A stretch of 64,000 bases of DNA from Oceanospirillum linum (GCF_001995095.2 NZ_MTSD02000001.1:496001-560000), one strand, 5' to 3'; positions 10,131 through 20,763 are shown, numbered from the stretch's first letter. The notes: generated by a model not told the origin, from the sequence alone. Made by a program: numbers and translations.

Positions 10131-10886
10131 CTACTTAGGCTGAGCCGCCAGCATAATGCGCTTCATTTCAGTAACCGCTTCCTTCAGACCCACAAACATG
10201 GCTCGTGCGATAATCGCATGGCCAATATTCAACTCATAGATACCCGGAATACCGGCAATCGGCTCCACATTATGGTAGTGCAGGCCATGGCCGGCATTGA
10301 CAATCAGCCCTTGTTTCAAACCCAACTTAACCCCTTGTTTAATAACATCCAGCTCCGCCGCCTGCTCCAGTGCATTTTCTGCATCAGCATAACGGCCTGT
10401 ATGGAGCTCTATCACAGGGGCAATCGTTGCAGCTGCTTCAATCTGAGCCGGGTCAGCGTCAATAAACAAGGACACTTCGCAACCCGCAGCAGCCAAACGT
10501 TTACAGGCATCCGCCACACGGTCAAACTGACCGACCACATCCAGACCACCTTCAGTGGTCAGCTCTTCACGCTTTTCAGGTACAAGGCAGATATGCTCGG
10601 GGCATATCTCCTCAGCAAAAGCGATCATCTCCTCCGTTACGGCCATCTCAAGATTCATACGGGTCTGCATCACATCTTTAATCAGGCGAACATCCCGCTC
10701 CTGTATATGGCGACGATCTTCCCGCAAGTGAAGAGTAATGCCGTCAGCACCCGCCTCTTCAGACAAAATAGCCGCCTGAACCGGATCGGGATAGCGGGTA
10801 CCACGAGCCTGACGCAGAGTCGCAATGTGATCGATATTAACACCCAGTTGCAAACGCGGAACGGACACTGAAACACCTATAGACAT
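10131..10886 (-). CDS. pdxJ: Pyridoxine 5'-phosphate synthase PdxJ
   Basis: PdxJ condenses 3-amino-2-oxopropyl phosphate with 1-deoxyxylulose 5-phosphate in the last ring-forming step of de novo vitamin B6 synthesis. It is a TIM barrel with the conserved [16 protein letters not shown] near the N-terminus, [13 protein letters not shown] and the C-terminal [13 protein letters not shown] chose the ATG at 10886 (251 aa), preceded by TAGGAGT; the frame is open to 10928, but that extension has no homologous counterpart. Confidence 0.96.
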   Translation of the reverse strand: MSIGVSVSVPRLQLGVNIDHIATLRQARGTRYPDPVQAAILSEEAGADGITLHLREDRRHIQERDVRLIKDVMQTRMNLEMAVTEEMIAFAEEICPEHICLVPEKREELTTEGGLDVVGQFDRVADACKRLAAAGCEVSLFIDADPAQIEAAATIAPVIELHTGRYADAENALEQAAELDVIKQGVKLGLKQGLIVNAGHGLHYHNVEPIAGIPGIYELNIGHAIIARAMFVGLKEAVTEMKRIMLAAQPK

Positions 10887-11001
10887 GATGACTCCTAAAT
10901 TTAGCCTTATATGCAGGCTATGAAACAATTAAGACTGGGTTAGCCTAACAAGGCTGCCACACCACTTTATATATCTACGAAAAAAACTAAAGATTGATTC
11001 A

Positions 11002-11745
11002 CTACTGCCCCGAATCCAAAAGAGCAGGCAAATGCGGTTGTATCGGGTTTTGATTCGCAATGCTGGGCTGAAAAAGTTGGCGGGAAAGCAGCGGTTTATC
11101 ACCAATAAGGGGCTGAAGCGCAATTCGACTGAGTTTTTTGGCGACCTTCAGAGCATCTGCTGACGACCAGTTTTGCTCACTTAAGGCCTGTAAAACATCA
11201 CCGGCAAAGCCACCCTGATCCACAGGATGAAAGCCTGACTGCCAATGATAAATATACTGTTGGTCCGGTTTAAGCTGCCCGCCCTGGTCATCAGAAAAAA
11301 CCAGAGGATAACCAAGTGTTTCCAGCAATTGCCACTCAAAGCTTCTCAGAGAAGGTTCCAGCTGACCGGGCTGCTGTAACTGGGCAATCATCAGAGCATA
11401 TTCCCGGAAAGTCTCGGGCACAGCTTCCTGTGGTAGCAACAAGCGATTTAGCAATTCATTCGCATACAAAACGCAGCTCAGAGCTCTCCCTCCGAGTAAA
11501 GGAAGCTGGCCACAGGGTTCAATGTCAAAAAGAGTCTTAAGACTGCTACTCCCCCGCCATGAAAGCTGCAGAGGCTGTAATGGCTGCAACAGGGCGCGAT
11601 TACGGCTTTTTTTCTGCCGAACCCCCCGGGCAACGCCGTCTATACGACCATAATCCAGAGTCAGTAAAGAGACCAGGGCACTGGTCTCCTTGTAAGGGCG
11701 GCTATGAAGAACATACGCTGGCTGGCAGTGAACACTGGTGATCAC
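11002..11745 (-). CDS. recO: DNA repair protein RecO
   Basis: RecO works with RecF and RecR to load RecA onto SSB-coated gaps. The 247-aa chain opens with an OB fold (PAYVLHSRPYKETSALVSLLT, DYGRIDGVARGVR), followed by the helical domain with LFDIEPCG, a conserved YANELLNRLL segment and FEWQLLETLGYP. The start is a GTG at 11745 with GGAG eight bases upstream. A gap of 115 bases separates it from pdxJ; its own upstream neighbour is era. Confidence 0.93.
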   Translation of the reverse strand: MITSVHCQPAYVLHSRPYKETSALVSLLTLDYGRIDGVARGVRQKKSRNRALLQPLQPLQLSWRGSSSLKTLFDIEPCGQLPLLGGRALSCVLYANELLNRLLLPQEAVPETFREYALMIAQLQQPGQLEPSLRSFEWQLLETLGYPLVFSDDQGGQLKPDQQYIYHWQSGFHPVDQGGFAGDVLQALSEQNWSSADALKVAKKLSRIALQPLIGDKPLLSRQLFQPSIANQNPIQPHLPALLDSGQ

Positions 11746-11783
11746 AGGTGTGCTCCATCAAACTGGGCGTCAGAGATCTCAGA

Positions 11784-12692
11784 TCAAAGGTCGGTGTAGC
11801 CCAAACTCTTCAGAGCACGCTCATCATCGGACCAACCACCTTTCACCTTAACCCAAAGGTTTAGCATGACTTTAGCACCAAAAGCACGCTCCATATCTAT
11901 GCGGGCTTCCTGACCAATCTGTTTAATGCGGGTGCCTTTCTCGCCGATAATGATACGCTTCTGACCAGAGCGCTCTACCAGAATAAGCGCCCCGATAAAG
12001 AGCATGCCATCATCTTCACTGAACTCTTCAATCTCAACAGTAGCCTGATAAGGCAGCTCATCCCCCAACTGGCGCATAATTTTCTCTCGCACCAACTCTG
12101 AAGCAAGAAACCGCTCAGAACGATCGGTCACCTGGTCTTCCGGGTAGTAATGAAAGGACTCCGGCATATAGCCTCGTACCAGAGTCTCTAATTGCGACAG
12201 GTTGTGGCCGTGCTGAGCTGAAATCGGAATAATGGCATCAAATGCATACTTTTGCGCGACTTCTTCGAGATAAGGCAGAAGTGCTTCTTTGTCTTCCAGG
12301 CGATCCATTTTGTTAATCGCCAAAACCACAGGACATTTCAGGCCTTCAAGCTTCTGAAGAACAACTTCGTCTTCCTCTGTCCAGCGCATGCGGTCAATAA
12401 TGAAGATGACAAGATCAACATCCTTCAGAGCACTGCTTGCCGCCTGATTCATGTAGCGATTGATCGCTTTGTTACGATCCTTTTCAAGCTTATGCATCCC
12501 GGGTGTATCCACATAGACCACCTGCACATCATCTTCGGTTTTAATACCGACAACCTGATGACGGGTAGTCTGAGGGCGACGGGAAGTGATGCTTAGCTTC
12601 TGGCCTAATATATGATTCATCAGGGTAGACTTGCCCACATTCGGGCGGCCAACAATGGCCACAAAGCCGCAATGACTGGTCTGATCACTCAT
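11784..12692 (-). CDS. era: GTPase Era
   Basis: Era is an essential GTPase that binds the 3' end of 16S rRNA and helps 30S maturation. The 302-aa chain has G1 GRPNVGKST, the G2 region RRPQTTRH, G3 DTPG, G4 NKMD and G5 ISAQ, then a C-terminal KH domain with [14 protein letters not shown] chose the ATG at 12692 because [15 protein letters not shown] aligns residue for residue with the E. coli start. An upstream in-frame GTG at 12704 overlaps the rnc stop as GTGA and is the alternative. Confidence 0.96.
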   Translation of the reverse strand: MSDQTSHCGFVAIVGRPNVGKSTLMNHILGQKLSITSRRPQTTRHQVVGIKTEDDVQVVYVDTPGMHKLEKDRNKAINRYMNQAASSALKDVDLVIFIIDRMRWTEEDEVVLQKLEGLKCPVVLAINKMDRLEDKEALLPYLEEVAQKYAFDAIIPISAQHGHNLSQLETLVRGYMPESFHYYPEDQVTDRSERFLASELVREKIMRQLGDELPYQATVEIEEFSEDDGMLFIGALILVERSGQKRIIIGEKGTRIKQIGQEARIDMERAFGAKVMLNLWVKVKGGWSDDERALKSLGYTDL

Positions 12693-12700
12693 AGGCGCAC

Positions 12701-13435
12701 TCACTTCTTGCTATCCGATAATTTTGCAGACTGCTTTTTGGATTCAAGCTCTGTGAGGGCATTTTTTGCTGCCTGCTGCTCTGCATTACGGCGACTGCTG
12801 CCAATTCCTATCGTCTTCTCTTGCAAAAGAACCACATGACACTCAACAGTAAAAGTCTGATCATGGGCTTCACCCTCAACGGAAATCACTTCATATTTAG
12901 GCAGATTCTGTTGACGGGACTGCAGGAATTCCTGAAGCAGTGTTTTGGGGTCTTTCTGGGTATCATTAAGATTCAGCTTCATCAGGCGCTCTTTGTACCA
13001 GTCCAGAATACGTTCGCGAACCGTATCCATTCCGGCATCAATATAAATCGCACCTATGACAGCCTCCATCGCGTCGGCCAGAATCGAATCCCGCCGGTAA
13101 CCACCGCTTTTCAGCTCTCCCGAGCCCAGCTGCAGGTAGTCACCCAGGTCAAACTCACGGGCAACTTCTGCCAGTGTCAGACCTTTAACCAGTCGAGCCC
13201 GTAGTCGGCTCAACTGCCCTTCACGGGCTTCGGTAAAACGATGATACAACGCTTCGGCGATGACAAAATTGACGATAGAATCACCCAGAAACTCCAGACG
13301 CTCATTATTACTACCACCAAAACTACGGTGAGTAAGCGCCAGCTTCAGCTGGTTAATATCGGTAAAGGTATAGCCCAGTTTTTTACTGAGTTCATTCAGA
13401 TTTGCTTTCAACTCTAACTCGTTTTTTTCCGTCAT
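12701..13435 (-). CDS. rnc: Ribonuclease III
   Basis: RNase III cleaves double-stranded RNA, including the rRNA precursor stems. The 244-aa protein has the catalytic signature [10 protein letters not shown] (with the metal-binding Glu/Asp), the second acidic cluster [13 protein letters not shown], and a C-terminal double-stranded RNA-binding domain (about 160-235) with the [16 protein letters not shown] helix. I chose the ATG at 13435; a TTG 12 bases upstream is open but falls against the leader hairpin. The stop lies next to the era start. Confidence 0.95.
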   Translation of the reverse strand: MTEKNELELKANLNELSKKLGYTFTDINQLKLALTHRSFGGSNNERLEFLGDSIVNFVIAEALYHRFTEAREGQLSRLRARLVKGLTLAEVAREFDLGDYLQLGSGELKSGGYRRDSILADAMEAVIGAIYIDAGMDTVRERILDWYKERLMKLNLNDTQKDPKTLLQEFLQSRQQNLPKYEVISVEGEAHDQTFTVECHVVLLQEKTIGIGSSRRNAEQQAAKNALTELESKKQSAKLSDSKK

Positions 13436-13447
13436 CAGAAAAGGCAA

Positions 13448-13466
13448 ACCGGCCCAGTTGGCCGGT
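13448..13466 (-). promoter_or_regulatory. Hairpin in the rnc leader
   Basis: ACCGGCC (13448-13454) pairs with GGCCGGT (13460-13466). On the minus strand the stem sits between the lepB stop and the rnc start and is followed by TTGCCTTTTCT. It may attenuate transcription from lepA-lepB, or act in rnc feedback, as the E. coli rnc leader stem does. The 7-bp stem is short for an RNase III site. Confidence 0.4.
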
Positions 13467-13476
13467 CGTTAAATTA

Positions 13477-14292
13477 TTACTGTATTACCCGAACACTGGA
13501 GAAGCTGGGCAGACTTGACCAGCCTTCCCAATGCATCCAGACCGCAAAGGCCTTGCCGACAATATGGCTCTCAGGCACAAAACCCCAGTAACGGCTGTCA
13601 TTACTGTGATCCCGGTTGTCACCCATAACAAAATAGTGACCCTCCGGTACAACCACCTCTCGCATGTTTTGACCAGGCTGTAAGCTGTTGTAAATTTCGT
13701 GTTCAACATCACTCAATGATTCACGCAGAAGCTTCCGGTTCGGGTTGCCAGCGGGTAATGCCGCTACGAACGTCTGAGCAGCAGGCTCGCCATTGATATA
13801 AAGAACTTTATTCTCGTAACGTAAACGATCACCCGGCAGACCAATCACTCGCTTGATGTAATTAACCTTATCGTCTTTAGGATAGCGGAACACCATCACA
13901 TCGCCACGCTCCGGATCATCAATCTCCACAACAAGATTATTGCTCACAGGCAGACGCAAGCCATAGGAGAATTTGTTTACCAGAATAAAGTCACCAATTT
14001 TAAGTGTTGGCAACATTGAGCCACTGGGAATCTGAAAGGGTTCGACCACGAAAGACCGAACGATCAGAACCAGAAACAACACAGGGAAAAAGGAGCGTGA
14101 GTATTCAACCCATAAGGGCTCTTTTTCCAACTGGTTAATCACCTCAACATCCATGGCAGAGCGTTGAGGCTGATTCAGAAAAGCGCTGACAGCACGTTGG
14201 CGCTTCTTAGCAAAGAAGAGGGCATCGGCAACATAACCGACACCCGTTACGGCAACCGCTATGACCAGCACTAATGCAAAATCAAAATCCAT
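13477..14292 (-). CDS. lepB: Signal peptidase I LepB
   Basis: This inner-membrane serine protease removes signal peptides from exported preproteins. The 271-aa chain has two N-terminal hydrophobic segments (about 4-24 and 68-84). The catalytic Ser is in PSGSMLPTL (S92) and the general-base Lys in YIKRVIGLPGD (K147). The family box GDNRDHSNDSRYWGFV is near the C-terminus. It starts 2 bases after lepA ends, so the two are surely co-transcribed. Confidence 0.96.
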   Translation of the reverse strand: MDFDFALVLVIAVAVTGVGYVADALFFAKKRQRAVSAFLNQPQRSAMDVEVINQLEKEPLWVEYSRSFFPVLFLVLIVRSFVVEPFQIPSGSMLPTLKIGDFILVNKFSYGLRLPVSNNLVVEIDDPERGDVMVFRYPKDDKVNYIKRVIGLPGDRLRYENKVLYINGEPAAQTFVAALPAGNPNRKLLRESLSDVEHEIYNSLQPGQNMREVVVPEGHYFVMGDNRDHSNDSRYWGFVPESHIVGKAFAVWMHWEGWSSLPSFSSVRVIQ

Positions 14293-14294
14293 AT

Positions 14295-16094
14295 TTAATT
14301 ATCCACTTTAAGAACCGCAAGGAAGGCATCCTGTGGAATCTCCACACGCCCGACCTGTTTCATCCGTTTTTTACCTTCTTTCTGCTTCTGCAGCAGCTTT
14401 TTCTTACGACTAACATCGCCACCATAACATTTGGCGGTTACATTCTTACGTAATGCTTTTACGGTCTGACGGGCAACAACCTGATTTCCCATCGCAGCCT
14501 GAATCGCCACATCAAACATCTGACGCGGGATAATCTCTTTCATTTTTTCGGTCAGAGCCATGCCCCGGCTACGAATATGCTCTTTATGCACAATACAGGC
14601 CAGAGCATCAACTTTATCGCCGTTAATCAAAATATCCAAACGGGCAAGATCCGCTGCCTGGAAACGATCAAAGCTATAATCAAGAGAAGCAAACCCGCGA
14701 CTCACAGATTTAAGCCGATCAAAGAAGTCCAGCACAACTTCATTCAGCGGGATATCATAAACCAGCTGAACCTGCTTACCCATAAACTGCATATCAATCT
14801 GAACACCGCGTTTCTCAACACAAAGAGAAATAACACCGCCCAGCATATCCTGCGGCACCAGAATATTAACCCGGGCAATCGGCTCACGCATCTCTTCGAT
14901 ACCTGCAGGATCAGGTAGCTTCGATGGACTATCAACACTGATGACATCGCCATTTTTCAACATTACTTCGAAAATTACTGTCGGAGCCGTCGTGATCAGA
15001 TCAAGATCATATTCACGTTCCAGACGCTCCTGGATAATTTCCATATGCAGCATACCCAGGAAGCCGCAGCGGAAACCAAAGCCAAGGGCTTCACTGTTTT
15101 CCGGTTCAAAGAACAGGGAGGCATCATTGAGGGTCAATTTTTCCAACGCATCCCGGAAATCTTCGTAATCATCTGAGCTTACGGGGAAAAGACCTGCATA
15201 AACCTGAGGTTTAACTTTTTGGAAGCCCGGCAGCATAGGCACATCCGGAGTTTTAGCGGACGTGATCGTGTCACCTACAGGGGCACCATGGATATCTTTA
15301 ATACCGGCAACTAAGTAACCTACTTCACCTGCTTTCAGAATACCGGTAGGCGTACGCTTCGGCGTAAAGATGCCGACAGCGTCAACTCCCCAAGCCTTAC
15401 CGGTAGACTTGAGAATAATTTTATCGCCTTTACGAACCGTACCTTCCATAACACGGATCAGGGAGACAACCCCCAGATAATTATCAAACCAGGAGTCTAT
15501 GATCAAAGCCTGCAAATCACCATCCGGGTCACCTTCAGGGGCAGGGATACGGGCAACCAGATCTTCCAGTACATCATCAATACCCAGACCGGATTTAGCA
15601 CTGCAGCGTACAGCCTCAGTGGCGTCAATTCCGATAATATCTTCGATCTCCTGAGCGACACGGTCGGGTTCAGCCTGAGGCAGATCCATTTTATTCAGCA
15701 CAGGAACCACTTCCAGTTCCTGTTCAATGGCAGTGTAGCAGTTTGCTACAGACTGAGCCTCAACACCCTGCGCTGCGTCAACAACCAGCAGAGCACCTTC
15801 GCAGGCAGCAAGAGAACGGGAAACCTCATAGGAGAAATCCACATGCCCGGGTGTATCAATAAAGTTCAACTGGTAGGTATTACCATCTTTGGCGCTGTAA
15901 TTGAGGGTTACACTCTGCGCCTTAATAGTAATACCGCGCTCACGCTCAATATCCATGGAGTCCAGAACCTGAGCAGCCATCTCCCGCTCACTCAGACCTT
16001 CACAGTTCTGAATAAAGCGGTCAGCCAAAGTGGATTTACCATGATCAATATGGGCGATAATAGAGAAGTTACGGATGTGACTTAAGCGACTCAC
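14295..16094 (-). CDS. lepA: Elongation factor 4 (LepA)
   Basis: LepA is a ribosome-binding translational GTPase linked to 30S assembly and back-translocation. The 599-aa chain has G1 [10 protein letters not shown]2 with RGITIKAQ, G3 DTPGH, G4 NKMD and the SAK motif, followed by domain II, the EF-G-like domains III and V, and the LepA-specific C-terminal domain ending [21 protein letters not shown]. Translation begins at a GTG (16094) that leads directly into [19 protein letters not shown]. It is the first gene of the lepA-lepB block. Confidence 0.97.
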   Translation of the reverse strand: MSRLSHIRNFSIIAHIDHGKSTLADRFIQNCEGLSEREMAAQVLDSMDIERERGITIKAQSVTLNYSAKDGNTYQLNFIDTPGHVDFSYEVSRSLAACEGALLVVDAAQGVEAQSVANCYTAIEQELEVVPVLNKMDLPQAEPDRVAQEIEDIIGIDATEAVRCSAKSGLGIDDVLEDLVARIPAPEGDPDGDLQALIIDSWFDNYLGVVSLIRVMEGTVRKGDKIILKSTGKAWGVDAVGIFTPKRTPTGILKAGEVGYLVAGIKDIHGAPVGDTITSAKTPDVPMLPGFQKVKPQVYAGLFPVSSDDYEDFRDALEKLTLNDASLFFEPENSEALGFGFRCGFLGMLHMEIIQERLEREYDLDLITTAPTVIFEVMLKNGDVISVDSPSKLPDPAGIEEMREPIARVNILVPQDMLGGVISLCVEKRGVQIDMQFMGKQVQLVYDIPLNEVVLDFFDRLKSVSRGFASLDYSFDRFQAADLARLDILINGDKVDALACIVHKEHIRSRGMALTEKMKEIIPRQMFDVAIQAAMGNQVVARQTVKALRKNVTAKCYGGDVSRKKKLLQKQKEGKKRMKQVGRVEIPQDAFLAVLKVDN

Positions 16095-16391
16095 AGTATA
16101 TTTTCACCAAAGAAAGGTCATCTACTGACGAATATGAATGTATCTATATATATCTGTCAGGGCTACGGATCGGCCCAAGACATGAACAGCCCAAACCCGA
16201 ATAATGCAAAAAAGCCCCAGAAAAAATTAGCCCAAGAGTCTACATGATTCCCTATGCAGACGCCATGCCCATTACCCAGGGCTTCGCCAGATTTAATAAA
16301 GATCCCCTCCTGCCATATCAGCGATATATCATCGCCCATACAGCAGGAGGCAATTACAGGAGCAGAGGCTCCGCTTTATTGTCTTCGGCGG
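16095..16391. other. Intergenic region between mucD and lepA
   Basis: It should hold the lepA promoter and the end of the rpoE-mucD operon. A small hairpin, GGAGC (16359-16363) with GCTCC (16368-16372), lies just below the mucD stop but has no T-tract on the minus strand. Small plus-strand open frames here show no coding character. Confidence 0.4.
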
Positions 16392-17777
16392 TCACTCAAT
16401 TTTCAGTGGAACAAAGGCAGGCTCACCCTGGCGTACAACTCTAACCGGAACGGACTGGTCTTTTTTCAGTAGCCCGATAGCCTTACGGTAGTCATCCACA
16501 CTGTTGATCTGGCGACTGCCAACCATGGTGATCACATCCCCTTCGCGTAAACCTGAACGAGCAGCACTTCCGGCCTCAATAGCCACAATGACAACACCCT
16601 GTTCAACATTCCAGCGCTGCTTCTGCTCTGACGTCAATTCAGCAACTTTCAATCCGATACGGTCGGCGGGCTGCTCCTGCTGAGTTCGGCGTGCTCCACG
16701 CTGATCCGGTAACTCTTCAATCTCAATATTCAGCATTTTGCGTGAACCGGAGCGCAACACCAGAACCTGAGCTTTATCACCGGGGCGCACCTGACCGACT
16801 AAGGGAGGCAGCTCACCGGAGCGATGAATCTCCTGCCCTTCAAACTCAAGGATAATATCCCCCTCCTGGATACCACCTTTACCAGCAGGACCATCCGATG
16901 CAACCTGAACAACCAACGCCCCCATAGGCTTTCTCAGCCCGAATGACTCTGCCAGATCACGATTGACCTCCTGAATGACAACGCCCAACCAACCCCGGGC
17001 AACACGCCCCTTCTCTTTCAGTTGATCGGCAACATTCATTGCCACATCGATCGGGATTGCAAAAGAAAGCCCCATAAAGCCACCGGAGCGGGTATAAATC
17101 TGAGAGTTGATACCAACAACCTCACCATCCAGATTAAACAGAGGACCGCCTGAGTTACCAGGGTTAATGGCGACGTCCGTCTGAATAAAAGGCACATAAT
17201 TCTCATTCGGTAAGGAACGATTAACAGCACTGATAATGCCAGCCGTTACGGAATGATCAAAACCAAAGGGGGAGCCAATAGCAAGCACCCACTCACCGGC
17301 CTTCAACGACGCTGAGTCACCTAATTCAACAACCGGCAGCGAACTACCATCAATCTTCAGAAGAGCCAAATCAGTCCGTTTATCAAGGCCTATTACCGCT
17401 GCTTCCATTTCACGGCGATCAGACAGGCGAACAATAATTTTATCAGCCCCTTCAACAACATGGTTATTCGTTAAAATATAACCATCATCAGAGATAATAA
17501 AACCTGAGCCCAGGGACTGCTGAGGCTGCTCCTGAGGTGTACCGCGACGACCAAAGAAATGACGGAATATCTCAGGAAGATTTTCCTGATCCATCCCCGC
17601 AATTGGCGGATGATTTCCAGAGCTGTTTTTTACAGTACTGATATTCACGACTGCCGGTGCAGCATCTTCTACAAGGTCAGTGAAATCCGGCAAATTATAA
17701 GCATAAACCCTGCCAGCCAATAACAGGCAGCCCATAGCCAGACTCAGAAATACAACAATTCGGTTTATTCTTTTCAT
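16392..17777 (-). CDS. mucD: Periplasmic serine protease/chaperone of the HtrA family (MucD/DegP)
   Basis: MucD degrades or holds misfolded envelope proteins and, in Pseudomonas, restrains AlgU activation. The ATG at 17777 follows AGGAG and gives 461 aa. A signal peptide ends near VYA (about residue 26). The trypsin-like domain has the full triad: H106 in LTNNHVVEG, D136 in RTDLALLK and S209 in NPGNSGGPL. Two PDZ domains follow (about 260-350 and 370-455). A Gln/Glu-rich loop (about 80-90) resembles the LA loop. It ends the rpoE-mucA-mucB-mucC-mucD operon, a Pseudomonas-type arrangement; E. coli lacks an htrA gene here. Confidence 0.94.
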   Translation of the reverse strand: MKRINRIVVFLSLAMGCLLLAGRVYAYNLPDFTDLVEDAAPAVVNISTVKNSSGNHPPIAGMDQENLPEIFRHFFGRRGTPQEQPQQSLGSGFIISDDGYILTNNHVVEGADKIIVRLSDRREMEAAVIGLDKRTDLALLKIDGSSLPVVELGDSASLKAGEWVLAIGSPFGFDHSVTAGIISAVNRSLPNENYVPFIQTDVAINPGNSGGPLFNLDGEVVGINSQIYTRSGGFMGLSFAIPIDVAMNVADQLKEKGRVARGWLGVVIQEVNRDLAESFGLRKPMGALVVQVASDGPAGKGGIQEGDIILEFEGQEIHRSGELPPLVGQVRPGDKAQVLVLRSGSRKMLNIEIEELPDQRGARRTQQEQPADRIGLKVAELTSEQKQRWNVEQGVVIVAIEAGSAARSGLREGDVITMVGSRQINSVDDYRKAIGLLKKDQSVPVRVVRQGEPAFVPLKIE

Positions 17778-17960
17778 CAAACGCTCCTGAATGGAGGTTC
17801 CTGAATATGAGGATAATACCGGCTAGCTCCGGAATAAAACCTATAGCGCCTTAACTATCCACATATACAGTCACGTTCCACATACACAGTTATCAGATAT
17901 ATTGATATGGGGGATTACTGCGAATCAAGTTAATGGCAACAACGTTGTGATAGCGCACAT

Positions 17961-18425
17961 CTAGTGATTCACCAGGGGGATATCGCCAGCAGAAGACTGT
18001 TTTCGCAATATCACAGGTTGATATTGTGAGTCCTGCCTGTGCCGCAGGCTGTACCAGCGCACATAAGCAAACCCAGACAGAAGGCCGACACCGGACAGAA
18101 CAAAACTCATAACAGAGTCTTGCCCAAAAAAGTGCTCACCCATCAGAGCACCAGCCATCAGAGCTAACAAAGGCAGCAGATAGACAAGGGCTGAGCCGCG
18201 AATAAACGCTCCCTCTCCCAGACCAAGTACAACCTGGTCCCCAATCTGAAGCTTTTGGTTCGTTTTAACCTGTAGCCTTTGGGTCTTGCCGCTACTGATC
18301 TTACTCAGCAACGAGTGACCGCAACTACTTTTAGCAGAACAACTCTGACAAGCTGTCTGTCGGCAGGTTTCAACCCAAACCTCTCCAACTGAAACATCTA
18401 CAACAATCGCTTGCTCTTCCAGCAT
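17961..18425 (-). CDS. rseC: RseC/MucC family envelope-stress and redox regulator
   Basis: An inner-membrane protein of the RseC/MucC family. E. coli RseC takes part in reducing SoxR and weakly modulates sigma-E. The 154-aa chain has a cysteine-rich N-terminal part (CRQTACQSCSAKSSCG), which may bind an iron-sulfur centre, and two closely spaced transmembrane helices (about 77-97 and 102-122), followed by a basic C-terminal tail. It sits between rseB and mucD, its standard place. Confidence 0.9.
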   Translation of the reverse strand: MLEEQAIVVDVSVGEVWVETCRQTACQSCSAKSSCGHSLLSKISSGKTQRLQVKTNQKLQIGDQVVLGLGEGAFIRGSALVYLLPLLALMAGALMGEHFFGQDSVMSFVLSGVGLLSGFAYVRWYSLRHRQDSQYQPVILRKQSSAGDIPLVNH

Positions 18426-18512
18426 GGCAGAACCTTTTTCTTAGGGTGACAGTGAACATCAGCCAAGTTTAAACGATCCATCCATAGTTCAAAGTTGAAA
18501 AGAGCAACGGAC

Positions 18513-19424
18513 TCAGAAGGCCGCTGCAATTTTCTGTGCGGTGTGCAAAGGTATTTCACCTACAACCGTAATGACCCGTCCCTGATTCTGTTCATGTATA
18601 CTTCGAATGACGACAACCGTAGCGCCATACTGGTGATGTCCTTCCTTGAGAGAATCAGCTCTTAACGGCTCAACAAAAACAGAAAAAGTACTCACACCAT
18701 CTGACCAGGAATACATATTAGCCAGATGATCTTCGGACACCATCACAGCCTGTTTTTGCATAAACAGCTCAAAGCCTTCTGGAAGCCAGGGTAAAATATT
18801 CTGGGCAACGCTCAAAGGTGCTTCATCTGAACTAACACCTGCCTGCTCATTTTTAGCCGTAAAGGAAAAAGAGGTGAACTGGAAGGTCTCCAAAGCACGC
18901 GCCAGCGGGTCCAGCGTAACCGATTTCAACAAGAGCGCAGACTCCTTATCCAACCAAAGCCTGTAACCCAAACGCTGGTTGTCACGGGGAACAATTTCGA
19001 CAATTACAGCCGGGCGACCAACAACGCGCCCCTGTCCTTTCAGCTGTAACTGATAAAACTGCTTAATTTTCTCAAGCCCGCCAGACAACCGCCCGGAAGG
19101 GTTTCGCCCCTGGATCAGATCGCTGGTGACAACTTCACCGGAGATTTTCCGGGTAATACGATCACCCTCCTGAAGAAACTCCCGTGGCAGGCCATCCAGG
19201 TAACTCAGTCTGGCTTGTTCACCCTGATCATTCACATCATGACTCAATTCGACCGCATCCAGCTGCCCTTCCCGTGAATAGACGAGCACACCGCTGTATT
19301 CATAGTTGTGCATCGCTTCAGAAAAGCGCTGTAACCACTGATCGGCACTGTCCGCAGCCTTAGCGGCCTGCGAAATAAAAAGCACACCGAACAAACCTAT
19401 CGCGGAAATAAATTTTCTGATCAT
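18513..19424 (-). CDS. rseB: Sigma-E regulatory protein RseB/MucB
   Basis: This periplasmic protein binds the periplasmic part of RseA/MucA, shields it from DegS/AlgW cleavage, and senses off-pathway lipopolysaccharide. The 303-aa precursor has a clear signal peptide ending SQAAKA (about residue 23). The LolA-like N-terminal domain (VLVYSREGQLDAVELSHDVND, GLPREFLQEGDRITRKI) is followed by the smaller C-terminal domain with WSDGVSTFSVFVEP. Its partner rseA lies immediately upstream. Confidence 0.94.
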   Translation of the reverse strand: MIRKFISAIGLFGVLFISQAAKAADSADQWLQRFSEAMHNYEYSGVLVYSREGQLDAVELSHDVNDQGEQARLSYLDGLPREFLQEGDRITRKISGEVVTSDLIQGRNPSGRLSGGLEKIKQFYQLQLKGQGRVVGRPAVIVEIVPRDNQRLGYRLWLDKESALLLKSVTLDPLARALETFQFTSFSFTAKNEQAGVSSDEAPLSVAQNILPWLPEGFELFMQKQAVMVSEDHLANMYSWSDGVSTFSVFVEPLRADSLKEGHHQYGATVVVIRSIHEQNQGRVITVVGEIPLHTAQKIAAAF

Positions 19425-19485
19425 TAATTACTACCTGTCTGAGCCAGAGGTGATACACCTGAGGTATCACCGAGGCTCTCATCAC

Positions 19486-20127
19486 TTATTGACCTGCAGC
19501 CTGATAACCGGAAACACGCACGATGGGCATCATGCCGTGAGTACCATTAGTGGCAACATATTCAGAGTGTTGCATCAGATACCCTCTAATCAGCCGTTCC
19601 TGACGCAGCTTTTGGTTATCAACCAACAGATAAGGAGCCCGGGCTACTTCTGCTCCGGCGCTCACTCGCTGAACCCCAATCGGACTCTGCTGCAACCCAC
19701 GGGAAGGCAGGGTTTGCTGGTAGCCGGCAGACTGAGAAGCCAGTTGCTGGGCAACAGGTAATTCCTGTTGAGGGTTTGGCATCAACAGGACAACTGCCGC
19801 TGCAACAGAAGCCGCAATAGCACCTTTCGCCATCCAGGTATCCGATATCTGAGCAGCCCGCTGTCGCCAGTTCTCAAATAACTTTTTGCGATGAGCTGGT
19901 TCAGGCTCCTGCTCAAGGGCAACAGAAATCCGGTCAGCGATATCAACCAACTGCTCCTGTTCAAACTCTTGATGTAAAACACTGCGAACCAGATGATAAC
20001 GATGCCAGGTATCAGCCAGGTATTCGCCATCCTGCTCATCGCAGGCTTTGAGAATACGGCGCAATTCTAGCTCGTCCGCTTCATTGTCCATCAGATGTGA
20101 AAGCGACTGGTGAATATTATCACTCAT
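19486..20127 (-). CDS. rseA: Anti-sigma factor RseA/MucA
   Basis: A single-pass inner-membrane anti-sigma factor that sequesters RpoE/AlgU until it is cut by regulated proteolysis. The 213-aa chain has an N-terminal cytoplasmic sigma-binding domain (LSHLMDNEADELELRRIL, then WHRYHLVRSVL), one transmembrane helix at about 102-120 (AIAASVAAAVVLLMPN), and a periplasmic domain that should bind RseB. It lies 45 bases after rpoE. Confidence 0.92.
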   Translation of the reverse strand: MSDNIHQSLSHLMDNEADELELRRILKACDEQDGEYLADTWHRYHLVRSVLHQEFEQEQLVDIADRISVALEQEPEPAHRKKLFENWRQRAAQISDTWMAKGAIAASVAAAVVLLMPNPQQELPVAQQLASQSAGYQQTLPSRGLQQSPIGVQRVSAGAEVARAPYLLVDNQKLRQERLIRGYLMQHSEYVATNGTHGMMPIVRVSGYQAAGQ

Positions 20128-20172
20128 AGCTAACCTCGGTTCTTACTTACCCTGACGTGCCAGGGTGAAAAA

Positions 20173-20763
20173 TTACTGAGCCGCCAGCTCAGGCTCAAAC
20201 AGACGCTTAATCTCACGATCTACAGCCTCACGGGCCCGAAAGATACGAGAGCGTACTGTCCCCACCGGGCACTGCATAACCTGAGCTATATCTTCATAAC
20301 TCATGCCATCCATTTCCCGTAGCGTAATAGCGGTACGCAACTCATCAGGTAAGTTGTTTATCGCTTTGTATACCGTTGTTTCCAGTTCATCCCGCTCCAG
20401 GCGCTTATCCGGAGACGCGTTATCGTTCAGGCGGCCGTCGTTATTCAGTACTTCAGCATCACCATAATCGATATCTGTTCCGGGAGGCCTTCGGCCGCGG
20501 GATACCAAATAGTTCTTTGCAGTATTAATAGCAATACGGTAAAGCCAGGTATAAAAAGCACTCTCAGAACGAAAATTCCCAATCGCCCGGTAAGCTTTTA
20601 TAAAGGCTTCCTGGGTAACATCGAGAACTTCATGGGAGTCCTTTATATATCGACTGACCAACGCAGCGATCTTATGCTGATACTTACGCACCAGAAGATC
20701 AAACGCTCGTTTATCACCCGCCTGAACCCGCGCTACCAGCTGCTGATCCGTTTCCTTCGTCAT
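20173..20763 (-). CDS. rpoE: RNA polymerase sigma factor RpoE/AlgU
   Basis: An ECF sigma factor that directs the envelope-stress response. The 196-aa chain has region 2 (FDLLVRKYQHKIAALVSRY, DVTQEAFIKAYRAI, FYTWLYRIAINTAKNYL) and region 4 (LPDELRTAITLREMDGMSYEDIA, CPVGTVRSRIFRARE). GAGG lies seven bases before the ATG. As first gene of rpoE-rseA-rseB-rseC-mucD it is probably autoregulated, but I could not find a clean GAACTT/TCTGA promoter upstream. Confidence 0.97.
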   Translation of the reverse strand: MTKETDQQLVARVQAGDKRAFDLLVRKYQHKIAALVSRYIKDSHEVLDVTQEAFIKAYRAIGNFRSESAFYTWLYRIAINTAKNYLVSRGRRPPGTDIDYGDAEVLNNDGRLNDNASPDKRLERDELETTVYKAINNLPDELRTAITLREMDGMSYEDIAQVMQCPVGTVRSRIFRAREAVDREIKRLFEPELAAQ

